Source of the DNA: Azorhizobium sp965227945
GTDB lineage: Bacteria; Pseudomonadota; Alphaproteobacteria; Rhizobiales; Xanthobacteraceae
Assembly (NCBI GenBank): GCA_965227945.1
Contig: CBDDGQ010000006.1
Location: forward strand, 3,162,001-3,226,000
Length of the DNA stretch: 64,000 nt
Reading direction: 5' to 3'
Both the position numbers and the translations under genes were made by a program. Below, in pieces: positions 34,217-44,965 of this stretch (positions are counted from its first letter, which is position 1; each line of letters begins with the position of its first letter). The notes under the pieces were generated by a model that was not told the origin of the DNA, ran no database searches, and saw nothing but the letters and a program-made list of their open reading frames with translations.

Positions 34217-35059
34217 TCAGCGGCCGATGGCGGCGGAGGCTTCCCGCGCGGCATCCAGCAGCAATGGCACCAGGGTTTTTCGCGCCGCCTCGCGGCTGAA
34301 GCGGGTCTTGAGGGTGGACAGATTGATGGCCGCCACGGCCCGGCCGGAATAATCCAGGATGGGGGCGGAAATGGACAGGCTGCCCTGTTCCATATTCTTC
34401 TCGGTCATGCAGAAGCCGGCCCGCCGCACCCGATCGAACAGCGAGATCAGTTCCTGGCTGTCCTTCAACGCCAACCGCGCCCGCACATCGGCAGGGGACT
34501 GCTCATAGATGCTGATGGCCTGGAGCGGCTGGACATAGGCCAGCAACACCTGTCCGGAGGAGGAGGGCAGGGCCGGAAACCGCATGCCCACCGGCAGGTT
34601 GATGGAGGTGAGATGGGAACTGGGGACATTGCCGAGGATCACGATCTCGTCGCCATCCAGTTCGACCCACGACACCGTCTCCCGCGTCTGCTCCCCGAGG
34701 CGGGAGAGGATGTGATAGGCGTGGTCGAGCGCCATGTTGGACGACAGCACGCTGTGGGCGAAGCGAAACACCTTGGTGGCCAGGACATATTGGCGGGTGG
34801 CCGGATCCCGGTTGAGATAGCCCAATTGCTCCAAGGTGTAGACGAAGCGTTGCGTGGCGCTGCGCCCCATGCCGGTGCGCAGGGCGATCTCCGACATGGT
34901 CAGGCTGCGGGCCTGCTTGTCGAAGGTCTCCAGGATCTTCATCGCCTTTTCGACGGAGGCGACGAACAGCCGCTCGTCGACCGCGCCCGCATCCCGTCCG
35001 CTCTCCGCGGGCGGTTTGGCAGCAAGGGGCGACTTGGGAGGCCGGGAGCCCGGGGGCAT
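34217..35059 (-). CDS. IclR-family transcriptional regulator (cluster 2)
   Basis: A 280-residue regulator with a winged helix (VEKAMKILETFDK, MSEIALRTGMGRSATQRFVY) followed by the IclR effector domain. It shares its motif wording with the IclR at 21204-22076. It is the last gene of the minus-strand run that includes a CoA ligase, fused permease, ATPase, crotonase and binding protein, with 130 bases between it and the ligase. It probably controls these genes and the divergent ligase at 41991. Confidence 0.93.
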   Translation of the reverse strand: MPPGSRPPKSPLAAKPPAESGRDAGAVDERLFVASVEKAMKILETFDKQARSLTMSEIALRTGMGRSATQRFVYTLEQLGYLNRDPATRQYVLATKVFRFAHSVLSSNMALDHAYHILSRLGEQTRETVSWVELDGDEIVILGNVPSSHLTSINLPVGMRFPALPSSSGQVLLAYVQPLQAISIYEQSPADVRARLALKDSQELISLFDRVRRAGFCMTEKNMEQGSLSISAPILDYSGRAVAAINLSTLKTRFSREAARKTLVPLLLDAAREASAAIGR

Positions 35060-35189
35060 GGCGTGTGTTCCTCGAGGGTTGTGGTTGGCACCAGGTCGTG
35101 CGGTTGAGAATCTGGGTCGGCGGCGCGAGATGGATCTTCAGGAATAGACGGCTTTGCGCCGCAACGCAGCCGATGATGGCCGGGCTGCG

Positions 35190-36746
35190 TCACGCGATCT
35201 TCTGCGGGCGGTCAAACAGGCCCGCCAGGGTTTCCCGCAGGCTCTTTTTCTGGATCTTTCCCAAGGTGTTGCGCGGCATCTCGGGCACCACCTCAATGTG
35301 TTTCGGCACCTTGTAGGCGGCCATGTCCCGGCGCAGAGCGCCGAGCAGGGCCGTGGTATCCAGCCCCAGCCTGGGATCGGCCAATTGCACCACGGCCACC
35401 ACGGCTTCGCCGAAGTCGGGATGGGGGACGCCGATGACCGCAGATTCCAGCACGTTGTGTCCCTGGTTGAGGCGGGTTTCCACCTCCTTGGGATAGACGT
35501 TCAGCCCGCCGGAGATGATGAGATCCGATCCGCGGCCGAGCACGCTGACATATCCCCCCGCATCGCGGCGGCCGAAATCGCCGGTGATGAACCAGCCGTC
35601 GGTTGTGAAGGCCGCCGCGCTCTTGGCCGGATCCTTCCAATACCCTTTGAACATATAAGGTTGCTGCAACTCGATCATGCCCACTTCGCCAGTGGGGGTG
35701 GGGGCGCCGGCCTCATCGACAATCCGCAAGCGGGAGCCGTCCAGCGGCAGGCCCGAGGTATCGGGCCGCCGGGCACTCTGGGCCGGGTTCGAGGTGACGA
35801 TCAGGGCCTCCGTCAGACCGTAGCGGTCGAGCAGGGCGTGACCAGTACGGCTGCGAAAGGCTTCGAACAGATCGGGCCGCATGGGGGCCGAGCCGGTGAT
35901 GAACAGGCGCATGCGCCGGCACGCGGCTGCGGTGAAGGCCGGGCGCGACAGCAGCCGGCTGTAGTAGGTCGGCACCCCGGCGAACAGGGTGGCGCCGGGC
36001 AACGCGGCGATGACCGCATCCGCATCGAACTTCGGCAGCAGCCGCAGGGCTGCACCGCCGGCAATCATCGGGGTCGTGGTTCCGAACAGGCCATAGGCCA
36101 TGGGGTTGGCATGGAGCAGCACGTCATCCGGGGTGATCTGCCAGCACCGTGCCAGGGTGAGGGCGTTCCAGATCGCCAGCCCGTGGGTCAATATGGCCCC
36201 CTTCGGCCGCCCGGTGGTGCCGGAGGTATAGACCAGGGCATTGGCATCGCTCCCCGCCAGTGCGGCGATGGGCGCATCCGGGGACAGGACGGTGCAGGCG
36301 GCCATCAGGGTGCCGCCGCCCCAGGCATCCAGCGTATACAGGCGAGCGACGCCCGCCCGGCTGGCGCCCGGCGCGAGCGCATCCTGCAAGGCCGGATCGC
36401 AGACGATGACCTTGGGTTCCGCATCGGCGACCACATAGTCGATTTCCGGCGTGGTCAGGGCCGAATGGATCGGCACATAGATGGCCCCGATCCGGCTGGC
36501 GGCCAGATACAGCAGCAAGCCTTCCGGAGACTTCTCCAGCACGCCGGCCACGCGGTCTCCGATCCTCACCCCCGCCTCGCTGAGCAGCCGGGCGAGGCGC
36601 CCCACCAGGCGCTCGGTGTCGGCGAAGGTCAGGCGCCGCTGGTCGAAACTCTCGATGAACAGCCGCGAGCGATCGGTGGGAAAGCAGGCCGACAGGGCGC
36701 GGTAGGCGTTCTGATCGGCGGCGCGCAGGATGTCGTGGGCAACCAT
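35190..36746 (-). CDS. AMP-dependent acyl-CoA synthetase (malonyl-CoA synthetase-like)
   Basis: A 518-residue adenylate-forming enzyme. The phosphate loop is VYTSGTTGRPKG; A5 is LDRYGLTEAL; A8 is SGGLNVYPKEVE; the C-terminal lysine is present in NTLGKIQKKSLRE. The wording (MFKGYWKDPAKSA, GFFITGDFGR-like) resembles MatB malonyl-CoA synthetases, but substrate cannot be fixed. ATG 36746 follows AGGAG by six bases. It is in the second importer cluster and differs in type from the CaiC-like ligases at 27060 and 41991. Confidence 0.88.
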   Translation of the reverse strand: MVAHDILRAADQNAYRALSACFPTDRSRLFIESFDQRRLTFADTERLVGRLARLLSEAGVRIGDRVAGVLEKSPEGLLLYLAASRIGAIYVPIHSALTTPEIDYVVADAEPKVIVCDPALQDALAPGASRAGVARLYTLDAWGGGTLMAACTVLSPDAPIAALAGSDANALVYTSGTTGRPKGAILTHGLAIWNALTLARCWQITPDDVLLHANPMAYGLFGTTTPMIAGGAALRLLPKFDADAVIAALPGATLFAGVPTYYSRLLSRPAFTAAACRRMRLFITGSAPMRPDLFEAFRSRTGHALLDRYGLTEALIVTSNPAQSARRPDTSGLPLDGSRLRIVDEAGAPTPTGEVGMIELQQPYMFKGYWKDPAKSAAAFTTDGWFITGDFGRRDAGGYVSVLGRGSDLIISGGLNVYPKEVETRLNQGHNVLESAVIGVPHPDFGEAVVAVVQLADPRLGLDTTALLGALRRDMAAYKVPKHIEVVPEMPRNTLGKIQKKSLRETLAGLFDRPQKIA

Positions 36747-36760
36747 GGGGATCTCCTGTT

Positions 36761-38563
36761 TCACGCGCCCGGGGCGCCGCGGGACCGCAGCCGTTCCGCG
36801 CACAGCACCACCAGCAGCACGATGCCCAAGGTGATGGTGGAGACCGCGGCCAATTCGGGGTTCACCTGCATGGTGGCGGCGTCCCACATCTCCTTCGGCA
36901 AGGTGGAGGTCAGGCCCGCGGTGACGAACAAGGCGACGGTCAGGTCATCGAACGAGGTCACGAAGCCGAACAGGAAGGCGGCCACGACGCCGCCCTGGAT
37001 CAGCGGCAGCTGAACGCGCCGGAAGGTCTGCCAGCGCCACGCGCCCATGGTCCAGGCGGCGTGATCGAGCCGCAGGTCATAGTCCTTCAGCACCGCCATC
37101 ACCGTGATGACCACATAAGGCAGAGCCAGCACGGTGTGCGCCAGGATCACGCCGAACAGCGAGCCCACCAGACCCATCGGGGCGAACAGATAGAACAGGC
37201 CCACCGACAGGATGACCCGCGGCACCATCATGGGCAGGATGAGCAAGGCCAGCCAGAAGCCGCGCCAGCGCATGGCGCGCTGGTTGAGGGCGAGCGCCGC
37301 CAAGGTCCCCAGAACCGTCGCCAGGGCACCGGAGGCCACGCCCACGATGAGGGAGCGCACAGTGGCCGGCAGCCACAGCGGCGACTCCCAGAAGCGCTCA
37401 TACCATTGCCAGGACCACAGCACCGGCGGCCAGCCCAGGAAGCTCTGCTTGGTGACGGAGACCGGGATCACGAACAGGATCGGCAGGATGAGAAAGCCGA
37501 GCACCAGCAGGGCCAGCACGCCCAGCACCCGGCCGCCCACCTTGGGGCGCGGGCGGTCGGCCCGCCGCGGCAGCAGCCGGCGAACGGCCTGCTCCACATG
37601 GTCCCCGATCACGGCCAAAGCGGCGGTGATGCGGCGGCCCATGGCGGAGGCGCCGCCATCGGGCTTGGCGCCGTCGCCGGTGAGCGTGCTGAGGCCGGCG
37701 ACGCGGTCATAGATCACGAAGAAGATCAGCGCGGTGGCGAGCAGCAGCACCGACAGGGCACCGGAGAAGCCCCAGTTCATGCCCTCCTGCACCTCGCGGA
37801 TGATCATCCGGGTGATGACGGTTTCCTGCCGTCCGCCCAGCAGGCTGGGGGTGATGAAGAAGCCGAGCGCGCTGACGAAGACCAGGATGCCGCCCGCGGC
37901 GACACCCGGCAGCGACAGCGGAAAATAGATCCGCCAGAACGACTGCGAGGTGCCCGCCCCCAGGGTGGCGGCGGCATTGACCACATTGCGGTCGATGCGC
38001 GACATCACCGGCGCCGCGGCGAGGATGAACAGCGGCATCAGCGCATGCACCATGCCCACCAGCGCGCCGGTGTAATTATACATGAGCGCCAACGGCGTAT
38101 CGATGATGCCGAGCTTCATCAGGAAGCCGTTGATCGCCCCCTGACGGCCGAGCAGCACCATCCAGGCGAAGCTGCGCACCAGGAACGAGGTCCAGAACGG
38201 CAGCATCACCAGGATCAGGATCTTCTGGCGCAGATGCGGCGACCCGGAGGCCAGCAGATAGGCCACGGGATAGCCGCCGATCACCGAGATGGCCGTGGTC
38301 CAGAACGCCAGCTGGAAGGTCACCCAGAGCGATTGCACATAGACTGGTGAGGAGGCGAGCTTGACGTAGTTCGCGGAGGTCAAGGCGCCGGCGGGATCCT
38401 TGAGGCTCAGCAGCAGAACCTGGACCACCGGATAGATGAACAGGGCGCCGAGAAAGATCAGGCTCGGCGCCAGCAGCGCCATCCAGGTCACATGCGGCTT
38501 CAGCCGACTCCAGAGAGGCATGGTTCTGGAAGGGTGGGATGCCGCGGCGTGCGTCGTGCTCAT
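36761..38563 (-). CDS. Fused double permease of a polyamine-type ABC importer, cluster 2
   Basis: A 600-residue protein with two permease halves in one chain. The first half carries the EAA loop NAAATLGAGTSQSFWRIYFP and the second half AAWTMGAWRWQTFRRVQLP; a hydrophilic joint with arginines (RRLLPRRADRPRP) lies between, near residue 300. The start MSTTHAAASH at 38563 lies eight bases after the ATPase stop; the upstream in-frame extension overlaps that gene and is not protein-like. It is paralogous to 25275-27032. Confidence 0.92.
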   Translation of the reverse strand: MSTTHAAASHPSRTMPLWSRLKPHVTWMALLAPSLIFLGALFIYPVVQVLLLSLKDPAGALTSANYVKLASSPVYVQSLWVTFQLAFWTTAISVIGGYPVAYLLASGSPHLRQKILILVMLPFWTSFLVRSFAWMVLLGRQGAINGFLMKLGIIDTPLALMYNYTGALVGMVHALMPLFILAAAPVMSRIDRNVVNAAATLGAGTSQSFWRIYFPLSLPGVAAGGILVFVSALGFFITPSLLGGRQETVITRMIIREVQEGMNWGFSGALSVLLLATALIFFVIYDRVAGLSTLTGDGAKPDGGASAMGRRITAALAVIGDHVEQAVRRLLPRRADRPRPKVGGRVLGVLALLVLGFLILPILFVIPVSVTKQSFLGWPPVLWSWQWYERFWESPLWLPATVRSLIVGVASGALATVLGTLAALALNQRAMRWRGFWLALLILPMMVPRVILSVGLFYLFAPMGLVGSLFGVILAHTVLALPYVVITVMAVLKDYDLRLDHAAWTMGAWRWQTFRRVQLPLIQGGVVAAFLFGFVTSFDDLTVALFVTAGLTSTLPKEMWDAATMQVNPELAAVSTITLGIVLLVVLCAERLRSRGAPGA

Positions 38564-38571
38564 GGCGGCCT

Positions 38572-39717
38572 CTAGTGCGCAAACAGCAAGGTGGAGTCGA
38601 TCGGCCAATGCACCGTCTGCTCGCTGCCCGGCTCCGGCAATTGCGCGTGGGTGCCAGTGAGCGAGGCGGCGATCAGCTGCCCGCCGCCGGGAACGGTGAG
38701 ATAGACCCGGGTGAGGCCGGCGGTGAGGCTGGTGTCGGTGACTTGCCCGGTCAGGGTGTTGCACGCCGTGCCGGCGGGCGCCGGGCCGAGCTTCAGGCGC
38801 TCGGGGCGCACCATAAGGCGCACGGCGCGCGCGTCGCGCAGCTTCGGGTTGGCGGGCGCGAGGATGCGCTCGCCGCCCGGCAGGGTCAGCACCATGCACG
38901 CGCCGTCGTGGCCGGCCACCTCGGCGTTGAGGAAATTGGAATCGCCGAGGAAGGCGGCGGCAAATTCCGTTTCGGGGGCGAAGTAAAGCTCGGTGGGCTT
39001 GGCCAGTTGCTCGATGCCGCCGTCCCGCATCAGGCAGATGCGGTCGGACATGGTCATGGCCTCATCCTGATCGTGGGTGACATACAGCAGCGTGGTGCCG
39101 AGCGCGCGATGCAGATGCTTGATCTCCAGCTGCATCTCCTCGCGCAGCTTGCGATCCAGCGCGCCCAACGGCTCGTCCATGAGGATGATGGACGGCTTGT
39201 AGACCAGGCATCGCGCCAGCGCGATGCGCTGCTGCTGGCCGCCGGAGAGCGCCCGCGGCAGCCGGTCGGCGGTGTGCGACAGCCGCACCGTCTCCAGCGC
39301 CGCCCCCACCTTGGCGCGGATCTCGGCGTCCGGCACTTTGCGCATGCGCAGGGCAAAGGCGATGTTCTCGAACACCGACAGATGCGGAAACAGGGCATAG
39401 TTCTGGAACACCATGCCGATGTCGCGATCCTGCACCGGCAGATAGGTGGCCAGGGTGCCGTTGATCCATAGCGCACCGGCATCCGGGAGGATGAGCCCGG
39501 CCACCATCATCAGGAAGGTGGTCTTGCCGGAGCCGGAGGGCCCCAGCAGGCTGACGAACTCGCCCTCTTCGACGGTGATCGACATGGCGCTGAGGGCGTT
39601 CACCGGGCCGTACTGCTTCGACAGCCCGTCCGCCTGCAGCTTGACGCGGGGGGCATCCTCGCCGCGGGGGCTGGGCGCATCACTGGGGTGGCTTGGTCGT
39701 CTCGCGGCGGCCGGCAT
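38572..39717 (-). CDS. ABC importer ATPase (PotA-like), cluster 2
   Basis: A 381-residue ATPase with Walker A GPSGSGKT (about 59-66), Q loop MVFQNYALFPHLSV, signature LSGGQQQR, Walker B IILMDEPLGALD, switch THDQDEA, and a TOBE-type C-terminal domain (MVRPERLKLG). ATG 39717 has AAGGAG ten bases upstream. It drives the fused permease downstream and the binding protein encoded at 40643-41734. Confidence 0.93.
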   Translation of the reverse strand: MPAAARRPSHPSDAPSPRGEDAPRVKLQADGLSKQYGPVNALSAMSITVEEGEFVSLLGPSGSGKTTFLMMVAGLILPDAGALWINGTLATYLPVQDRDIGMVFQNYALFPHLSVFENIAFALRMRKVPDAEIRAKVGAALETVRLSHTADRLPRALSGGQQQRIALARCLVYKPSIILMDEPLGALDRKLREEMQLEIKHLHRALGTTLLYVTHDQDEAMTMSDRICLMRDGGIEQLAKPTELYFAPETEFAAAFLGDSNFLNAEVAGHDGACMVLTLPGGERILAPANPKLRDARAVRLMVRPERLKLGPAPAGTACNTLTGQVTDTSLTAGLTRVYLTVPGGGQLIAASLTGTHAQLPEPGSEQTVHWPIDSTLLFAH

Positions 39718-39803
39718 GGGGGGCGATCTCCTTAACGATGCCGAGAGGACGGTCCGGTCAGCGAGCGCTGCGCGGGGCGTCCAACGGTCTGAAGCGGCGT
39801 GTG

Positions 39804-39823
39804 CGGCGCCGCATGCGGCGCCG
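39804..39823. repeat. Perfect 20-base palindrome between crotonase and ATPase genes
   Basis: CGGCGCCG, CATG, CGGCGCCG: every base is self-complementary across the centre. It lies four bases after the crotonase stop in the 110-base gap before the ATPase. It could fold as an intercistronic hairpin that damps or protects the transcript, or be a protein site. Confidence 0.5.
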
Positions 39824-39827
39824 GGCG

Positions 39828-40607
39828 TCATCGGCCAATGAAATGCGGCAGGCGCTTTTCCGCAAAGGCGCGTCCACCCTCGCGGCAATCCTCGCTGGCG
39901 TCGGCGATCCGCGACAGTTCGAGGACATGAGCGGCCACCTCTTGCGTGCGGCAGGTGGCAGCGGCATCGCAGGCGATCTTGGCCGCGGCGATGGAGAGCG
40001 GCGCATTGCCGATCATCGGGGCGGCAAAGGCCAGGGCCGCGTCCACCACGTCCCCGGTGGCGATCTGCGACACCAGGCCAGCGCTCAGCGCCTGCGCCGC
40101 ATCGATCATGGCTGCCGTGTAGAGCATCTGCTTGGCCAAAGTGACCCCCACGGCGCGGACCAGGAGTTCCGTGCTGTCGGCGGGATAGACCAGCCCGAGC
40201 TTCGCCGGCGGAACGCCAAAGCGCGCGGTGCCATCGGCGATGCGGAAATCCGCCCGCAGAGCCAGGGTGCAGCCACCGCCGACGCACGGGCCGCTGATCG
40301 CCGCGATCACAGGCACCGTGGCGCCGCTGATGGCCGCATAGGCGTCCATGATGGTGTCCCAATAGGCCTTTCCGGCCACCGGATCGTTGCGCACGGCGGC
40401 AAACGCCGGGATGTCGTCTCCGGCGCAAAAGGCCCCACCCGCGCCGGTGAGGATGATGGCGCGCAGGTCACGGTCGTCCTGGAGGGCGGTGAACGCCCGC
40501 CCCAGATCTCCCCATGCGGGCCCGTCGAGCGCATTGCGCTTGTGCGGCCGGTTGATGGTGATGAGGGCGACGGCGGCGCTGCGTCGCTCCACAACGATGT
40601 CGGACAT
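39828..40607 (-). CDS. Enoyl-CoA hydratase/isomerase (crotonase) family, cluster 2
   Basis: A 259-residue crotonase-fold protein. The oxyanion loops are AFCAGDDIPAF and GPCVGGGCTLAL. Both catalytic glutamates of classic hydratases are absent: the GGGCEL Glu is Thr, and the GQPEI Glu aligns with Pro in FGVPPAKLG. A simple hydratase role is therefore unlikely; isomerase, hydrolase or decarboxylase-type crotonases are options. It follows the binding-protein gene by 35 bases and lies ahead of the ATPase in the second importer operon. Confidence 0.86.
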   Translation of the reverse strand: MSDIVVERRSAAVALITINRPHKRNALDGPAWGDLGRAFTALQDDRDLRAIILTGAGGAFCAGDDIPAFAAVRNDPVAGKAYWDTIMDAYAAISGATVPVIAAISGPCVGGGCTLALRADFRIADGTARFGVPPAKLGLVYPADSTELLVRAVGVTLAKQMLYTAAMIDAAQALSAGLVSQIATGDVVDAALAFAAPMIGNAPLSIAAAKIACDAAATCRTQEVAAHVLELSRIADASEDCREGGRAFAEKRLPHFIGR

Positions 40608-40642
40608 AAAGACCTCGGATCAGCGGGACCGGCGGGCGGCGA

Positions 40643-41734
40643 TCAGGACAGCAGCCAGGCGTCGAAACGCTCTTCCAGCTTGGTGCGGTTGGCGGCCCAG
40701 AAGGCCTGATCCACCGGGAACAACTGGCGGTAGATGTCCGGGGCGGTGGGCAGGCGGGCGCGGGCCTCCGGAGGGATGAAGTCCATCGCCTTGGGATTGA
40801 CCGGGCCGACCGCCAGACGCGGCGTCCAGGCGGCGAGGCGCGCGGGATCCAGCGAGAAGCGGATGAATTCGCGGCACAGATCCGCCTTGGGCGAGCCCCG
40901 CAGGATGCCCCAGCCGGCGGTGTTGTAATAGCCGTCCTTCCAGACCAGTTTCACGGTCGGATCGGCATCGGCCACCGGCTGCAGGCGCTGCGACCAGGTG
41001 GCCACCATGTCGACTTCGCCGCTGGCGAGCACGTGGCTGGACTGCGGGCTGTTCTCCCACCAGACCGCAATGTCTTTCTTGACCGACGAGAGCTTGCGGA
41101 AGGCTCGGTCGACATCCAGCGGATAGAGCTTGTCCGGTGCCACGCCATCGGCCAGCAAGGCGTTTTCCAAGGTGTCGAGGGCAGAGCGGCGCAGGCTGCG
41201 CCGGCCGGGGAAATTCTTGAAATCGTAGAAGTCCGCCCAGGTCTGCGGCGCGGCGCGGCCCTTGAAGGCATCGGCGCGGTAGGCGAAGATATTGGGGTAG
41301 AGATAGAGCGGCATATAGATGTCGCTGCGCAGATGCTCAGGAATGGCGGCCACGTTGCTGTCGCCTGAAAGGCCGATGGGTTCCAGATACTGCGGGCCCA
41401 GAACCAGCGTGGAGAGCACGGCGAACTCCGCCATGTCCCAGCTGTAGGTCTTGGTATCCACCATCCCCTTGATCATGTTGAGCGGCGCCTGGCCGGAGGT
41501 GACCATCACCGCCTCGATGCCGGTCTCCTTGGCGAAGGGTCGGGCGATATAGTCCTGGTACGCCTTGGTGAGATCCCCGCCGCTCACCCGGATCACAATC
41601 TTGCGGTCTTCCGCGGAAGCCTTGCGCATCACCATGGGGGCGGCGAGGGCGGCGATGCCGAGGCCGGCCGATTGGAGCAGCCGGCGGCGCGACGGCGTGA
41701 ACGGCGCGGCTGGGCCCTGGTCGCGAAGTGTCAT
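40643..41734 (-). CDS. ABC importer substrate-binding protein (PotD-like), cluster 2
   Basis: A 363-residue periplasmic protein with a Tat signal (SRRRLLQSAGLG) ending near RKASA. It has the PotD fold wording WADFYDFKNFPGRRSLR, ALLADGVAPDKLYPLDVD and IAVWWENSPQSS. It is a clear paralogue of the binding protein at 23057-24127. It is the first gene of the minus-strand cluster 2 operon and is divergent from a CaiC-like ligase. Confidence 0.9.
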   Translation of the reverse strand: MTLRDQGPAAPFTPSRRRLLQSAGLGIAALAAPMVMRKASAEDRKIVIRVSGGDLTKAYQDYIARPFAKETGIEAVMVTSGQAPLNMIKGMVDTKTYSWDMAEFAVLSTLVLGPQYLEPIGLSGDSNVAAIPEHLRSDIYMPLYLYPNIFAYRADAFKGRAAPQTWADFYDFKNFPGRRSLRRSALDTLENALLADGVAPDKLYPLDVDRAFRKLSSVKKDIAVWWENSPQSSHVLASGEVDMVATWSQRLQPVADADPTVKLVWKDGYYNTAGWGILRGSPKADLCREFIRFSLDPARLAAWTPRLAVGPVNPKAMDFIPPEARARLPTAPDIYRQLFPVDQAFWAANRTKLEERFDAWLLS

Positions 41735-41851
41735 GGTGGTCCCCTGTTCGATCTGGATCAGGCTGGTGGCGGACGCTTTGCGCGTCTCTGGTCGTCACGG
41801 CGGAAATCGCAACACAGCGGATGCTGCTGCTCGCATTCCTGAGATAATTGG

Positions 41852-41979
41852 ATTGCGATTACTGATATTACAATTCAGTTTTTTGGTGCTGTCAATTCCG
41901 TATCGACGCCATACCATGCATTGACACGACACGGCGATGAAGATCACTATTCAATAGTCAAAATTGCTATTCAATTATC
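41852..41979. promoter_or_regulatory. Divergent control region with inverted repeats
   Basis: This AT-rich patch lies between the divergent binding-protein and ligase genes. ACTATT-C-AATAGT (41946-41958) is a perfect inverted repeat, followed 20 bases on by a near copy of its core, CTATTCAATTAT (41967-41978). An imperfect pair, ATTGCGAT / ATTACAAT, lies at 41852-41874 towards the other gene. A TTGACA is at 41921-41926. The tandem sites sit just before the ligase's ribosome site and would block or activate it; the cluster 2 IclR protein is the likely binder. Confidence 0.5.
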
Positions 41980-41990
41980 AGGAGGTCTTC

Positions 41991-43595
<1,605 letters not shown>

Positions 43596-43612
43596 GGACG
43601 GCGGGTCGGCAC

Positions 43613-44929
43613 CTAAGGCGTGAGGATCGCTTCCAGGGCGTCCACGAAGCGATCCGCTTGCGCCAGGGTGAGGCAGAGGGGCGGGCGCACCTTCAGCACA
43701 TGGCCCAGCGCACCGGCGGCACCGATGAGGATCTGCCGGTCGCGCAGGGCATTGATCGCGCGCTTGGCCCCGACCGCATCGGGCGCGTCGCCCGCGACGA
43801 TTTCGATGCCCAGATAAAGGCCCGCGCCGCGCACCTGCCCGATGGCCGGGCAGCGTGTGCGCGCCGCCTCCAGGCGTGCCGCGATGTGCCCGCCCACAGC
43901 GGCCGCATGGGCGATGAGGTTCTCGTCGGCGATCACGTCCAGCACCGCGAGGCCGGCGGCTGCGGCCACCGGATTGCCGCCGAAGGTGTTGAAATAGCCG
44001 AAGGCGTCGCAATAGCCCGCCAGCAGTTCCGGCCGGGTCACCACGCCGCCCATGGGGATGCCGTTGCCCATGGGCTTGCCCATGGTCACCACGTCCGGCA
44101 CCACGCCATGCCGGTCAAAGCCCCACATCCCGCCGCCGGTGCGGCCGAAGCCGGGCTGCACCTCGTCGGCGATGAACAGGCCGCCGGCTGCATGCACCGC
44201 CTCTACCGCCGGCTTCAGGAAGCCGGGCGGATCGGCGAACACGCCGTCGCTGGAGAAGATGGTGTCCACCAGCAGGCCGGCGAAACGGATGCCATCGGCC
44301 TCCAGGGCGGCGATGGCCGCCTGCACTGCCGCGGCAAAGCCGGTGGCCAGATCGCCGGAAAAGGCGCGGGGATCGGGCGCGGGCACCATCCGCACATGAG
44401 GCGGCGGTGCGCCCACCTTGTAGGAGGAGGGGGACACCTCGGTCACCGCAGTGGTGTTGCCGTGATAGGCGGTCTGGGTGACGATGAAGCCGGTGCCGCC
44501 CGTGGCCTGGGCGACGATGCGCAGGGCCAGATCGTTGCTCTCGCTGCCGGTGCAGGTCAGCGCCAGATTGGACAGCGACGGCGGGAAGGTGGCGAGCAGC
44601 CGCTCGGCATAATCATGCACCGACTCGAACAGATAGCGGGTGTGGCAGTTGAGCTGCGCCACCTGCGCCTGGACCGCCGCCACCACGCGTGGATGGCAAT
44701 GCCCCACGGAGGGGACATTGTTGTAGAGGTCGAGATACTCCCTGCCATCCGCGGTGCGGATCAGCGCGCCCGATGCGCTCACCACATGCAGCGGCTGCTG
44801 GTAGAACAGCACGGACGATGCCCCGAAGCTGCGCTGCCGCCGGGCCACCAGGCGCGCCACATCATCGGTGAGCGCCACCGTCTCCTCCGGCTGGAAGGCA
44901 TTCAGGGAGAGGATCTGCTGCGTGGGCAT
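43613..44929 (-). CDS. Class III PLP enzyme (aminotransferase or phospho-lyase)
   Basis: A 438-residue class III PLP enzyme with VGHCHPRVVAAV, the cofactor-binding TCTGSESNDLALR, FIADEVQPGFGRTG and the Schiff-base Lys285 in TMGKPMGNG. The wording NNVPSVGHCHPRV is typical of the AGXT2L branch, whose members split phosphoethanolamine or phosphohydroxylysine into ammonia, phosphate and an aldehyde. The next gene upstream encodes an APH-fold kinase, so kinase then lyase is the likely order of reactions. It is last in an eight-gene operon. Confidence 0.9.
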   Translation of the reverse strand: MPTQQILSLNAFQPEETVALTDDVARLVARRQRSFGASSVLFYQQPLHVVSASGALIRTADGREYLDLYNNVPSVGHCHPRVVAAVQAQVAQLNCHTRYLFESVHDYAERLLATFPPSLSNLALTCTGSESNDLALRIVAQATGGTGFIVTQTAYHGNTTAVTEVSPSSYKVGAPPPHVRMVPAPDPRAFSGDLATGFAAAVQAAIAALEADGIRFAGLLVDTIFSSDGVFADPPGFLKPAVEAVHAAGGLFIADEVQPGFGRTGGGMWGFDRHGVVPDVVTMGKPMGNGIPMGGVVTRPELLAGYCDAFGYFNTFGGNPVAAAAGLAVLDVIADENLIAHAAAVGGHIAARLEAARTRCPAIGQVRGAGLYLGIEIVAGDAPDAVGAKRAINALRDRQILIGAAGALGHVLKVRPPLCLTLAQADRFVDALEAILTP

Positions 44930-44965
44930 CGGCGAGGTCCCGGATGGTGCCGCGGCGCGGGGCGC

